Origin: Welwitschia mirabilis
Taxonomy: Eukaryota > Gnetophyta > Gnetopsida > Welwitschiales
DNA length: 64,000 bases
Reading direction: 5' to 3'
NCBI GenBank assembly: GCA_051453625.1
Contig: JBOZIK010000001.1
Location: 150,019,968-150,083,967 of the forward strand
Shown: piece after piece, positions 10,913-21,701 of the stretch
Numbering within the stretch: position 1 is the first letter of the stretch
Layout of the letters: every line of letters begins with the position of its first letter
Position numbers and translations under genes: made by a program
Notes under the pieces: model-generated
What the model saw: only the letters and a program-made list of their open reading frames with translations
Told to the model about the DNA's origin: nothing
The model's database searches: none

Positions 10913-12384
10913 TATTTTTGGAAAATTTAGTTTTAATAATTCCACTTGTCAAATATTTTATGTCATTATGTAGACAGTTCATTTAGGAATAGAAAATATT
11001 GATAGGAACCTAATCATCATGGATTTTTAAAGAGAAAAATCTTATGAAAAGGATAAGAGGATAAACTGCAAAATCAACTATATGAAGATGTGTAAGAAAT
11101 TGAAGACATCTTAAATGAAGATGTTTAGAAAAGTAAAGATGTCTTAGATGTACTAAACTAAAATAAGTAATTGAGTAAATTCAATTTTAACTAATATCTT
11201 ACATTTCAGGTAATCAATAAACTTGTACATTATGGATTTATGATCACAAAAGTTTGAGAATACTATAATGTAAAATTCNNNNNNNNNNNNNNNNNNNNNN
11301 NNNNNNNNNNNNNNNNNNNNNNNNNNNNNNNNNNNNNNNNNNNNNNNNNNNNNNNNNNNNNNNNNNNNNNNNNNNNNNAAATTCATTAGAATCTAGGCAA
11401 GTTGACTGAAGACATCTACAAAAGTGAAGACATTTGTAGTAAAGACATCTACAAAATTCAAGATGTCTTGAATAAAAGTTCATGTTGATTAAAAGTAAAG
11501 TTACCCATTTGAAGCATAGACACTAACTATCTATTACACGGTGGTTGCAAAATCAAATTACTACCTTTTAAGATCAAATAGTTAGATCTTCCTTATCATT
11601 ATAAAGCCTCAATTTCATAAAACAAAGAAGAACTTTTGGCACTTCATTAAATCAATTAAATATATATGTTTACAAAAGCATAAGTTAAGAAAACTCTCAT
11701 AAATAATCAAAATAACTCATTAGTAAGGAGATAAAATTGTTTCATCTCTTAGATTTTAATCTTCTTTGCTCGTTTTCCATTCATACTCTTAACAAAAATA
11801 ACAGTTTTAAGGAGCTCAAATATTCATCAAAGCAATATATTTAGGCTTACTATTGTATTGTAGTTTTGGTTATTCATTGTAGACTATCTTATTATTAAAT
11901 ATTATTGTGAAGTTTAATTTCTTAAATATCAAATATTTTGTAAGACAACCCTTATAGAGGTTGTGCATTTGATATTGTTCTTTTAAGTACTTGGTTGATG
12001 TAAGATTATTGGTTAGCCAAAAACCATAAATTCCTTGCAGGGAAGAGAGTGATACTTTATGAGAAAACTTTCACTATTGTAAAGGTTTGTCATATTCTTA
12101 TAAAAAGCACCATTCAATTGATGGAAAGAGAGTGCTACCTTACAAGAAGACTCTCATTAAATATAAGGTCAATGGTGTGATTTAAAACCATTATTTTCTT
12201 ATAAGTCAAGAATATCTGAAGGTGTGAGTAGAAGATATCCTTTGCATACGAATGTATCCAGGTTAGAAAACTACATTATCTTGTTAAGATCTTTCATTTT
12301 ACATTTTCATTTCATTATTTGTTTAAATTAATATTATTTAATATAATTCATTCACCCCTCTCCTCTAAGTTTAATTGATTCTTA
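10913..12384 (+). repeat. C1 3' LTR
   Basis: Direct repeat of 3282-4796. It includes the motif array (11080-11470), the block around TATTATTGTGAAGTTTAATTTC (near 11900) and the CT-rich end at 12355-12384. A 100-N gap is at 11279-11378, with AAATTC on both sides. Confidence 0.85.
11279..11378. other. Assembly gap (100 N)
   Basis: Unknown-size gap inside the C1 3' LTR. The last and first bases on either side share AAATTC. Confidence 0.95.
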
Positions 12385-12977
12385 ATATGTATAATAGGTA
12401 TTATTTAGCAAGCCTCTATCCTATTTTAGTAACTCTTAGTGCATACTTTTTAGTTGAGGTAGAGCATCCTCCTTCTCCACCTCCACCTATGAGCTCCCAT
12501 GAAAATTTTACTATAGCATCATGAGCGGAGTGATGTTATGATTACTTTTAATGTATTTCCTCCTCATGGATTGTACTTAGAAGTTATGAATTTACTTATA
12601 CACATTATTTAAAGTTATTATATTTTAATTATATACATCATCATTTTTCTAAGTTATCATGCTTATATTTTAGTATGATTTTTGTGTATCATGTTCAATT
12701 TTTATTTTGTAATGTGATAAATGTTTTAAGTCAAGGACTAACATAGATTATAGTACTCTAAATTTCTTAATAATCATGTATATAGGAACTTGATTTTTAT
12801 TTCTATTTTTTAACCTTGTTATCTTAGTGGTTGTCTAAATTATGCACCAAATGATAGATCTGTTTCACATATTACAAGTGTAATATATTAGTTCATTAGA
12901 TTTTGGTATCTGTGTCTTAGTCAGTTTGGCTTACAATTAGAGTTATTCACTTATTTTATTATACACTGACAAGGCTA
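12385..12977 (+). other. G1 3' region, second part
   Basis: This resumes G1 after C1. It begins with a short proline-rich reading (HPPSPPPPMSSHENF near 12465-12510) that may be the tail of the G1 3' reading frame. It then runs AT-rich to a segment (12900-12977) collinear with G3 47160-47238 before the polypurine tract. Confidence 0.55.
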
Positions 12978-12989
12978 AGTAGAAGGCTA
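12978..12989 (+). other. G1 polypurine tract
   Basis: AGTAGAAGGCTA lies directly before the LTR start TGTTG. G3 and G2 have AGTGGAGGGCTA at the same place, so the two changed bases are G-to-A. Confidence 0.7.
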
Positions 12990-14240
12990 TGTTGTAATAT
13001 TAGATTGTATATATTTGATAGGATATTTTGAGTACTTTTGTATGACATTTAAATATTTTTAGATGGAATTTTGACAATTATGAAGGTGAATGGAATGATC
13101 ACGAAAAGTACAATTCCTTATTCATCTAGAGCTAATTCAAACAAACTTTGATACTTAGCATTTTAAAGAAAATTTGAGTGATTAAGAAGGCTAATTTTTC
13201 TTAGCTAGAGAGCTTAAAAGAATGTTGTCCATGTGGTCATCTAGACAACATTTCATTAGATGATAATACATTTGAAGCTAATAGGAATGATGATATGGAC
13301 TAGGACTACAATTCAAAGAGTCATCCATTATATTATGCTACTTTCCCCATGGTCATTTGAAGAATAGTTGAGATAACATTTAAATTATATAATGAATAAA
13401 TATAACTTATTATCTTTTCAATGAGGTTACATGCCCCTTTGTGTGGTTACAGTTTTATTTCTAGAATTTTCAATGTAAATATATAAATGCCTCCTTTTCC
13501 TTGCTCCCATTTAATTATCATTAGTGCCTAAAATATTGTAATAGAAGATTCAAGAACAAGAGGTCCATATTATCTATAAAGAAGTTTTTTCCTTGGTGTT
13601 GGGTTGTGTATTCTCCATTGACATGCTATTACTTTGTAAGTGGATGTTTGATCTTAAGTAGTAAAAGGATAATTTATTTCTATTGTTTGTATTTTTTAAT
13701 GATTTATGTTAATTATAATTCCAAGATAGCTTTATAGTTAAGATAGATAATAAAGGTAATACATGCAATAATAGGTTGAAATAATTAGTTTAGAACATGC
13801 ATTTTATTTCATATTGCATTTATATATAGTAGTTTCATTCAAATATATTCTATTTTGATGTACCTTATAACTTACATTAGTTAGGATTAAGTGATATCTA
13901 TTTTCTAATTGATCTAGGTTATAATGATCAATCTTGGTAATAGTGCATTAGTAGTTGAATAGATCTAGTATTAGAATTATTTCATTTGCATCTAATTCAT
14001 TAGTATTTCATTAGCATTTATCTTGAATTGTATTTTTTAATTGTTATTATTACATTTACCTAAATGAAAAAGACCAAAAATTCTTTACTAAATTAATTTT
14101 GCAACTTCTAGCCTAGTTCCTTCGATTAATTATGACATTTGGGTTAACTCCAGCTATACTAGCATGTGTTTTGTGTAAGTATTTATGATTGATAGACATT
14201 AGTTAAGGATTTTAGAATTATAAAAATTCACATCATAATA
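12990..14240 (+). repeat. G1 3' LTR
   Basis: This starts TGTTGTAATATTAG and aligns with the G3 LTRs through the GATAGGATATTTTGAGTA block, the CTCCATTGACATGCTATTAC block near 13610 and the region 14105-14240. The end ATCATAATA lines up with ATCGCAACA of the G3 5' LTR; all three differences are transitions. It ends inside C0 RNase H. Confidence 0.8.
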
Positions 14241-15330
14241 AAGATACCAAACATTATTCTAATAGCTAGCAACCTCCATTTGTACTTATTCTATTGTGCT
14301 TGCAACCTGCTCAGCCTGCATCACAATACCTAACTAGATTAAGGCATGAGTTCTTTAAGTATCAAATGCCTCAATTAGAATTACTTTTCAAAGAATGAAG
14401 TATTATTTTAACTATAATTAAATGTAAATATCTAGGATTACTTTAATATTTAGCAAAAATCTGTACACTTAATAAAATATCTAGTCTACTAACAATAAGG
14501 TAAATTAGATTACTAATCATACCTTTGTGTAGCTTCTGATTGATATTCTTATCATGTTCATCTTTGTTCAATTTTATGCCTTGGTTTATAGGTGTGTATT
14601 TTAACTTATAATCATGTAAGCCATGTTTTATTATCAAATTCCTAATATACTTATATTGAGAAATGAATGTACCTTATTTGTATTGCATGAATTATAAACC
14701 TAAGAAATTACTCATTTCTCTTATGATACACATTTAAAATTCATCCTACATGATCTTCATAAACTTCTTGCATATTATTTCATTGGTACCATAAAATATA
14801 ATGTCATTTACATAAATTTATATAATAGTAAAGTCTCTACCATCCATTTTTATAAATATGATAAAATATTGAATGTACTTCTTTTAAATCCATTTACTAT
14901 TAGGTAACTTAAAATCCTTTTATCTCATGCTCTAGAAGCTTTCTTAAGTTCATAGAGAGCATTTTTTAGCCTATAAATATAATATAAGTTATTAAATTAG
15001 TAATAACTTTAGGTTTCTTGACATATAACATTTCTTAAAGAACTTTATTTAAGAAGGCACTCTTAACATCCATCTGGTAGAGGTTACACTTTTTGATACA
15101 TCCAAAAGCTAAAAGCATCATAATTGATTTATCTAATGCAAAGGTCTCTTCAAATTTAATCCTTTTGTTATTATTGTATCCTTTTCCACTAATCTTATCT
15201 TTTTTTCTTATGGTATTTGCATTTTCATTTGTCTTATTTCTAAAAACCCATTTTATTTCTATCACTTATTTATTTGTTGGTCTTGGAATGAGTTTCTAAA
15301 AATCACATCTTTTAAAGTAATTTATCTCTT
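14241..15330 (-). pseudogene. C0 reverse transcriptase and RNase H, decayed
   Basis: Reverse transcriptase copies element RNA into cDNA; RNase H removes the RNA. Minus-strand reading of 15265-15035 gives IEIKWVFRNKTNENANTIRK and then YQMDVKSAFLNKVL, the classic copia N-terminal part, with the Asp of Q-M-D-V present. Near 14795-14825 the active-site box reads IYVNDIIF, so the first Asp of Y-V-D-D is Asn. An open stretch at 14637-14443 carries MISNLIYLIVSRLDILLSV, the 'R-P-D-I' segment. RNase H follows, with NLVRYCDAG near 14330 and the K-S-T-S-G equivalent near 14285. It stops abruptly at 14241 in the L-V-S-W motif, where the G1 LTR begins. Confidence 0.88.
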
Positions 15331-15539
15331 CTCATATATCTATCATCCACTATTCATCAGCTTCTGCCTAAACTAATGTTATTAGGTTTCTCTTAAAATA
15401 TGTAAGTTAGAAATCTATAAGAAATTTTAGTGAGATTTCCTATTTGTATACCATCATGTGAACTACCAATTATGTTTCTAGTTGTGTAATTTTTTCTAGT
15501 CTAATAACTTATAAGGGTATTTGTTTTTTAGGTTTCTCT

Positions 15540-16650
15540 TATGTTTTCTTATCGTTATCTAATTATGCAAGTATGTTGTCTAGAGTTTATTCACATATTA
15601 TGGAAGCATAATCATCTTGTACACAAATAGAAGTTAATATCATTGATTTTAACATTTATAGTTTTTTCTTTTACTTGTGTTCTCTTCTTGAACACTGAAT
15701 AGGCTTTAGTGACCATTATGTATGCTATAAAAATACCTTTATTAGCCTTGGAATCAAATTTATAAGTTGATCCTTTTCATTTAGGATAAAATTTTTAGAA
15801 CCAAAAACATGAATGTAACTTAATGAAGGTTTTTCACTAAACCATAGCTCATATAAAGTTTTGAACATGAAATATCTTATCAAAATTCTATTTAAAACAT
15901 AACAAGCTATGTTAATGACTTCTATACAAAAATAAAAAATAACCTATTAATCATGCATCATTATCCTTATTATCTTATTTAATAGTTAGTTTGTTCTTTT
16001 ATCTACTCCATTCTATTATGGTTTTTTGGATATGAGAATTGATGAAGTATGTTAAATCATTTGCAAAAGTCCCTAAAATTTTATTTTTTGAATTTTATAC
16101 CATTATCACTTCATATAGTTTTTATTCAATATCCTTGTTATTTTGTGACTTGATGCACAACTTTGAAAAGATGTCAAAGGTTTCATCATTTTGTGTAAGG
16201 AAGTCCATTAATGTACAATAAGAATAATCATTAATAATAGTTCAGTAATACCTTTTGTTACCATGAATATTTTTAGGAGATGGACTAATAATATTAAGAT
16301 GTAGAAAATTCAAACAATTATTAATAGAGATAGGAATTTTATTATAAAACTTACCATTTTTTCCTTTTCGTTTGATAAGTCTCACAAATATAATCATCAA
16401 AATTTTACAATTTAGAAAGTCCTCTTACCATGTATTTTAAGAAGAGGGTCTTTAATATATTCTTGTTCATCTGTTTGAGATTTTTCTATCATAGCTTCAT
16501 ATCACCTATAGTACTTAACAAACACTTAATACCTTTGTCAAAAATATCTTGTGATGTTATGATATAAACATTTTATTTTCTAAGTCTAGAAAAAAGAACC
16601 TTGTTTAACTTGTATTCCTTAATAATATAATTATTTTTAGTAAAAGTCAC
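15540..16650 (-). pseudogene. C0 integrase, decayed
   Basis: The minus strand reads KYMVRGLSKL near 16440-16410, then C-E-T-Y-Q near 16380, the tail of the HHCC zinc-binding part with the second Cys replaced by Tyr. The core follows, with a degraded V-D-D-Y-S-R-F-T-W segment near 16230. The best preserved part, about 15920-15800, reads VINIACYVLNRILIRYFMFK and then LYELWFSEKPSLSYIHVFGS, a hallmark of SIRE-type integrase ends. Many stops are present, so it is inactive. Plus-strand open frames in this stretch are antisense shadows. Confidence 0.85.
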
Positions 16651-18720
16651 AAAAAACATTTGCATTACATAATTAACTTACCCTAATTAAATTAAGTTAC
16701 AGACCTTTAACATAAAATAAATTTTTTGCCTTATGTATATTACCTCAACCAATGCTTTCAATATCTTAAATTGGTGCTTTTGTATTATCACTAAAAGTGA
16801 TCACACCTCTTTCTTACTCAAACAAGGAAGTGAAACTTTATTTATCACAAATCATATATATAGATCATCTATTATCAATATACTAATCATGTCTCATTAT
16901 AACTTATAAGGAAATTTTTGTTAAGAGAGATGACCTTAATTTTAGAATCCACACCAACTTTGGTTTTGCTTGTATAGAATGTTGTACCATTATCTTTGAC
17001 ATTTTGGTATTCTTAGCATAGTGTCTTCTATGGAATGATTATGAAAAATTAAATTAATAATGATCATATTTGTAACAATAATAACAAGTAATGTTGTTTA
17101 AGAAAGTTAAATTCTCATGCCTTGACTTATAGTTTCATCTATTGAAAAGTGAGGTTGACATACTTGTGGAAGTTTTATTATGTTTTAGGTTACTTTTATC
17201 ATTGATACTTCTACATTGTCCAGGCATAACCTTTAATTTCTTCCTTCCTTAGGTGAATTTCTTATTAATCATATATGCATTTGTAAGTTTATTTATAACA
17301 TTCTCCAACTTACATGGTAGTTTACTAACCTCAGCATTTAGTTCTAAGTTTTCATTTTTCAATCTATAGCATAAACCCTTTTATTATCCATAAGCTAATT
17401 CATAGGTATGAAGTAACTTCTTTATGTTAAAATATACTCTTTACAATTTAATAAATTCTTTGAAAATTAAATCATACATTCTTAAAATATCATACCTATT
17501 TTTGTGTTCACTTTTTAATCCCTAATAATTTTCTTCCTTTTTTTTAAATCACTTTTAATATGGATAATGGCCATGTAAAATGAATGAGCTTTTTTCATGT
17601 CTAAAGTACCTATTTCTATGGAATTCTCATCTTTATTCCAACCCGTGAAAAAGGATTTCTTTTCCTTAGACTTTTTCTTTTTTTCTTTCTAATACAAATA
17701 GTTAGAAATAGGACATTCTAAGGTTATATGTCCTTATCCTTTATAAAACCAACATTCTAGTCTCAAAATAATAGTCTCAAAATAATAATTATAACTTAAA
17801 AAAATACTTACCTTTGGACTTGACTTTGATAAGAAATCCTCATATCTTTTTATAGTTCTCATTTTTCTTATTCCTTTATGAGAAAAGTCTCTTAATACAT
17901 CTTCTTGAAGATGTAAATCTAAAAATTCATTTTCTTATTCTTTAGACACTTGTTTTGAATTTTTACTTACCTTGAAATCAATGGATTCCTCTTTTATGGT
18001 ACTATCCTGGATGAGGTTCTTTTTCTAAGTTGTCAAATCACTCTGTAAATTTTCAATCTTCATTTTATTAAAATATTTTAGTTCTTTCATTGTAGTTTTG
18101 CTTGTCTTATATTTTGGAGTTAAGGATGTTACCACTTTTTAAATTACCTTGGCCTTTAAGACATCTTTACCAATTCCATAAGTGTCATTCACAATGCTAT
18201 TAACCCTTATGAAATATTTATGCACTCTCTCTCCATCATTCATCTTAAGGTTTTCAAACTTATTCATTTAAATTAAGAGTTTTAATTTCTTGAAAACTAA
18301 GGTTTATTTATATGTACCTTTTAATAAATTTGAGGTTCCTTTTTATGTATGTTTTAATAAATTTCATATCTCTTTCAAAATTTTACATCCAACTATCCTA
18401 TTAAACGTTTCCATAATAAGTCTAAATAGAGTACATTTTTTTGAATTTGAATTATACATAAAAGCTATCTTATCTATGTCTTATTATTTTTTCCTATACT
18501 TGACCTATGTGATGGTGTTTCATATAGCATCTATGAAGGTTTATATTAGCTTTATGTATCATCTTCATTGTTTTTCCAAGATTAAAACTCAAAAGATTAT
18601 AAGTACACTTACATCATCATCTTTTAATAGGCATAGTTTAATCCTTTGAAAATAAAAGGACTAATGGATGACATCCCTTCCATAGTTTACCTAAGGATGT
18701 TAGTTCTTCTTATAAGAACT
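16650..18720 (-). pseudogene. C0 gag and protease region, decayed
   Basis: Reading leftward, gag starts at about 18700. A zinc-knuckle relic occurs near 17760-17715 (C-W-F-Y-K-G-stop-G-H-I-T-L-E-C-P; the second Cys is now Tyr). KKKKSKEKKSFFTGWNKDEN follows near 17700-17640, the same K-rich then W-D-D signature seen in C1 gag. Farther left (17640-16650) come a coiled, Lys/Glu/Leu-rich segment and protease-region remnants without a certain catalytic D-S-G. Numerous stops and frameshifts. The 119-codon plus-strand open frame at 18290-18649 is antisense to this gag. Confidence 0.75.
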
Positions 18721-18723
18721 AAT

Positions 18724-18733
18724 TCTGATACCA
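18724..18733 (-). other. C0 primer binding site
   Basis: On the minus strand, TGGTATCAGA lies two bases after the LTR end. It is an exact match to the first ten bases of the initiator tRNA-Met-type site. Confidence 0.85.
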
Positions 18734-18735
18734 CT

Positions 18736-20266
18736 TAAGAATCATTGAACTTAGAGAAAGTATGAATGAATTTTACCATATAAAAAAGTTAATCAACTAA
18801 CAAATAAAAAATCACAAAATAAAATCCTATTAATTTACATGGTTCTTCAACTTGGGTCTATTCACATAAAGAAGGTAGTTTCATACTTTTGGGCATCCTT
18901 AAATTGAAGAAATAGTGGTTTTAAAGTACTACCAAACTTACAACCAAATGAGATACTCCTCTCAAAGTATCACTCTCTTTCCTTTAGGGATTTTAGAGAA
19001 TTAATATCTAAAATTTCTTTTAAGTAGTTAAGCAATTATAAAAAGCACACCAATTAAAGGATTTCCTTGCACTTTTAAATCTCCATAAACATAATCTTGG
19101 AAAGATAAATTAAGGAAGTGCAGTTAAAATATTTAATAAATTCAAAAGTCTAATAGAAAAGTAGTAAAAACTAAAATGAGAGAAGAATAAGCCTAAATTA
19201 ATATATCAAGTATTATTTCTTGCGTTCTTCATTNNNNNNNNNNNNNNNNNNNNNNNNNNNNNNNNNNNNNNNNNNNNNNNNNNNNNNNNNNNNNNNNNNN
19301 NNNNNNNNNNNNNNNNNNNNNNNNNNNNNNNNNCATTAATATAGACACCACATGAGATAGTAGTGGATGAACATAGAATTGTTTAATGTCTTCTATGTAA
19401 GTTACACTCAATTAAGTTTAAGAGATTTTAGCCTATATAGTTTCAAAAATTCTTCAATAGAGCCTTTGAATTTTTTTTATTTATGCCTTTTATACTTCTA
19501 AAATAATCTAGTCTTACCCTAAGGAGATGACTATTTGAAATTGTTTGAACATTTTCAAATGATTATAAATGGCTAATTTTTAATGTCCAATGGCTATTTT
19601 TATTTTACATCATTCTTCAAGATATACATCCTCAATCTCATAGATGTATTTTAAATAGATGTCTTTAATTTTTTCAAACACCTTTTAGAAGATATTTTTA
19701 ACATGACACCCATATTTAGTAAACTTTTCTAGATTTAAATTAACTTTAAACTATTATTTTTTTTAATCCTTTAGAATTATGAATTCATCATAGAGGACTT
19801 TCTTGTATAATTAGAAAATAAATGGACCATAACTTTCATCCTACTAGTATAAATTATTATCTATTACCTATTTTAGTTTAGTATAGATGTTTTCATCATG
19901 CTATATGTCTTTCCTTCTATTTCAAGTTCACTTTTAGTATAGATATCTTTTAAGTGGTAGATGTCTTTTCTTCTGTATTTTTAGTGCAGATGTCTTTCTC
20001 ATAGATGTCTTTGAGATTATAGTTATATATGATTACTCTCATTTAAAATTGATGAATTCCATACTAAATCTTCTTTTAGCCTTGAACTAGTATCAATCTC
20101 TTGAGAATATCTCATGTTATGTCTTAAAAATAGATTTTTACAGACTACAATCTTTGCATGCATTTGGAGTGTCATTCCACCTGAGAGATATCTTTATTAC
20201 CCTATATATACACTAAAACACATTACATTTGATAAGAAAAATAACTAAAGCTAGGATTTTTTAACA
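18736..20266 (-). repeat. C0 5' LTR
   Basis: Bounded on the left by the primer site. On the right the minus-strand start TGTTAAAAAATCCTAG parallels the C2 start TGTTGATAACAATCCTAG. It contains the motif array (about 19635-20010) and aligns with the C2 LTRs around GAACTTAGAG (left end). It contains the 100-N gap 19234-19333. Confidence 0.8.
19234..19333. other. Assembly gap (100 N)
   Basis: Unknown-size gap in the C0 LTR, with CATT on both sides. Confidence 0.95.
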
Positions 20267-20700
20267 AGTCAAAAATATTAAAATGGAATAAAATTTAATA
20301 AATATCTTGAGATTTTGTGAGAAATGGTGATTAGTTATTTTCTTAAGAAATAACTTAGAAGGTACTTACTTCACAGATGAAATGAATTAAACTTCCTAAC
20401 ATTGGCTACATTGAATTGGATTTTGGGGATTACATCTTTTAATTTTAATCTTTATTTATTTTTTTCTTTTCTTTGGATTTATGAAAAATTAAATCCTTAT
20501 AGTATCATCTTACAAACTTGAAGTAGTAGTACAACTTCAGAATGTAAACTTTTATGTTTAGTCTTCTATTATCCCTTTTTTTTTCTAATGAAATATCTAT
20601 TGAGATCTTAGAAAATCTTCATCTTTAAGTATGTAAGTTACAATGAGTTTTAAACTAATAATCTTATTTATTTTATTAGAATTTGAAAGTAATGGTTTGG
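20267..20700. other. Unassigned AT-rich sequence
   Basis: No gene, RNA or clear repeat recognised. It lies between the outer end of C0 and the probable 3' LTR of D and may belong to either the D LTR or older DNA. Confidence 0.4.
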
Positions 20701-21593
20701 GTACACTGTAATCCTTTTTATAAACATATCTCAAATATATTATTAGCTAACAATTATGGTTATGTAAGGGAAAGTTATTTCATTTTAATATTTTCTCATT
20801 CATCATTTATTTTTTTAATTTGCATTTTTATTTTAATTATAATTCATAGGAGAAAGCTTTAAATATCATAACAGAAAGTGATATAATTATGAAATCATAA
20901 TTCTTCTTCTTAATTTGTTTTTATTTTACTTAGTAAAAGTATTTAAGATAAAAATATAACTTAAACTTTATAAGTGAATGAATATAAGGGAATTATAATA
21001 AACTTGTGAAACACTTGTTCTTAATTTAAGAGGTTATGGATTTAAACCTTTGTATCATTTTATTAGCATATCATAAGGACCTAGTCATAACCAAATCATT
21101 TTCTGAATGACTAATTTGGCTATATTCTTAGGGAAAATTATCATGTTTCCTTTGATTACATGGTAAAACATAGAGACTTGATAATGTAATTATACTCTTG
21201 AAAACATGATGAAATAGATTTAAATATAACTAGAGTAAATGAGTAGAACTTCTACATTAATCATTAAGCATTTGATACATTCATATGAGAAGCTTCAAAT
21301 ATTAGAGTAGTGATCAAATGTAAAGTCATATACTATGACTATAGCCCTCATTTTAGGAACCTTAGGAATTATTTAAGGTTATTATTAATTACTTTCATCT
21401 AGTTTATCCATCCTCACCTAATGATCTAGATCTAAAATTTAGTGGAAAGATGCTTGAAATTGCTTTTTTCTATGAGAAAACTTTCTTTCATCATAATTGT
21501 AGTTAACTATAATAGTTTACTTCTCAATTATTTATTATACATAATAATTATTTAATTATAAAGTTCATAAAAATAATGTTTTACAACATTACA
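20700..21593 (-). repeat. D 3' LTR (candidate)
   Basis: The minus-strand start TGTAATGTTGTAAAAC follows the polypurine tract directly. Short collinear matches to 61669-63194 include GAGTAGTGATCAAAT (21305) with GAGTGGTGATCAAAT (about 62200), and GATAATGTAAT (about 21180) with GATGGTGTAAT (about 62127). The inner end is not determined. Confidence 0.4.
20985..21060 (+). repeat. Possible tRNA-derived SINE head
   Basis: The plus strand reads GTGAAACACTTGTTCTTAAT, then AAGAGGTTATGGATTTAAAC and CTTTGTATCA. This resembles the A-box to B-box part of a tRNA-derived SINE (G-G-T-T-C-G-A-A-C-C type B box) with C-to-T and G-to-A changes. No 3' tail or flanking repeat could be set. Confidence 0.25.
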
Positions 21594-21606
21594 TTTCCTC
21601 CTCCTT
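21594..21606 (-). other. D polypurine tract
   Basis: Minus strand AAGGAGGAGGAAA immediately precedes TGTAATG. It lies only about 150 bases downstream of the chromodomain-like end once G2 is removed. Confidence 0.55.
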
Positions 21607-21696
21607 AATTTTTTGGATAATAATTAAATACTGGTCTTCTTGAATTAGTGATAGTAATTTATTTTATTCATTCTTTATATCCTCATTCATACTTAA

Positions 21697-21701
21697 TGGT
21701 T
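21697..21701. repeat. Target-site duplication of G2 (left), TGGTT
   Basis: TGGTT at 21697-21701 matches TGGTT at 35044-35048 exactly, bracketing the two LTR ends of G2. Confidence 0.85.

Larger units (their letters stand above)
3282..12384 (+). mobile_element. C1: SIRE/Maximus-like Ty1/copia element without pol
   Basis: Two direct LTRs (3282-4796 and 10913-12384) flank, in order, a primer site, gag, a (TG)n tract with a large N run, a motif array, a 3' open reading frame relic and a polypurine tract. No protease, integrase, reverse transcriptase or RNase H is visible, and the 841-N run is too short for the roughly 3 kb expected. C1 is therefore probably an internally deleted, non-autonomous copy, unless the gap size is wrong. 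It sits in the 3' region of G1. A possible 5-bp duplication TATGT is at 3275-3279 and 12386-12390, but the LTR ends are uncertain by 1-3 bases. Confidence 0.8.
1..14240 (+). mobile_element. G1: Athila-like Ty3/gypsy retrotransposon, 5' part outside window
   Basis: The order is integrase (1-1190), a long 3' non-coding region (1191-3281 and 12385-12977), a polypurine tract and a 3' LTR (12990-14240), all on the plus strand. SIRE-like element C1 (3282-12384) interrupts the 3' region. Assignment rests on the integrase motifs and on collinear similarity of the 3' region and LTR with G2 and G3. The right end lies inside the RNase H of copia element C0, so G1 inserted into C0. Everything upstream of integrase lies to the left of the window, so its target-site duplication cannot be checked. 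The LTR is visibly more diverged than those of G2 and G3. Confidence 0.8.
14241..20266 (-). mobile_element. C0: SIRE-like Ty1/copia element, truncated by G1
   Basis: On the minus strand the order is 5' LTR (18736-20266), primer site (18724-18733), gag, integrase, reverse transcriptase, and RNase H cut at 14241. Integrase preceding reverse transcriptase is the copia order. The 3' remainder (rest of RNase H, any 3' ORF and the 3' LTR) should lie beyond the left edge, on the far side of G1. Confidence 0.85.

Noticed and set aside
18290-18649. Plus-strand frame of 119 codons with hydrophobic segments
   Set aside because: Antisense to C0 gag; the hydrophobic look comes from T-rich DNA opposite Lys/Glu-rich coding sequence.
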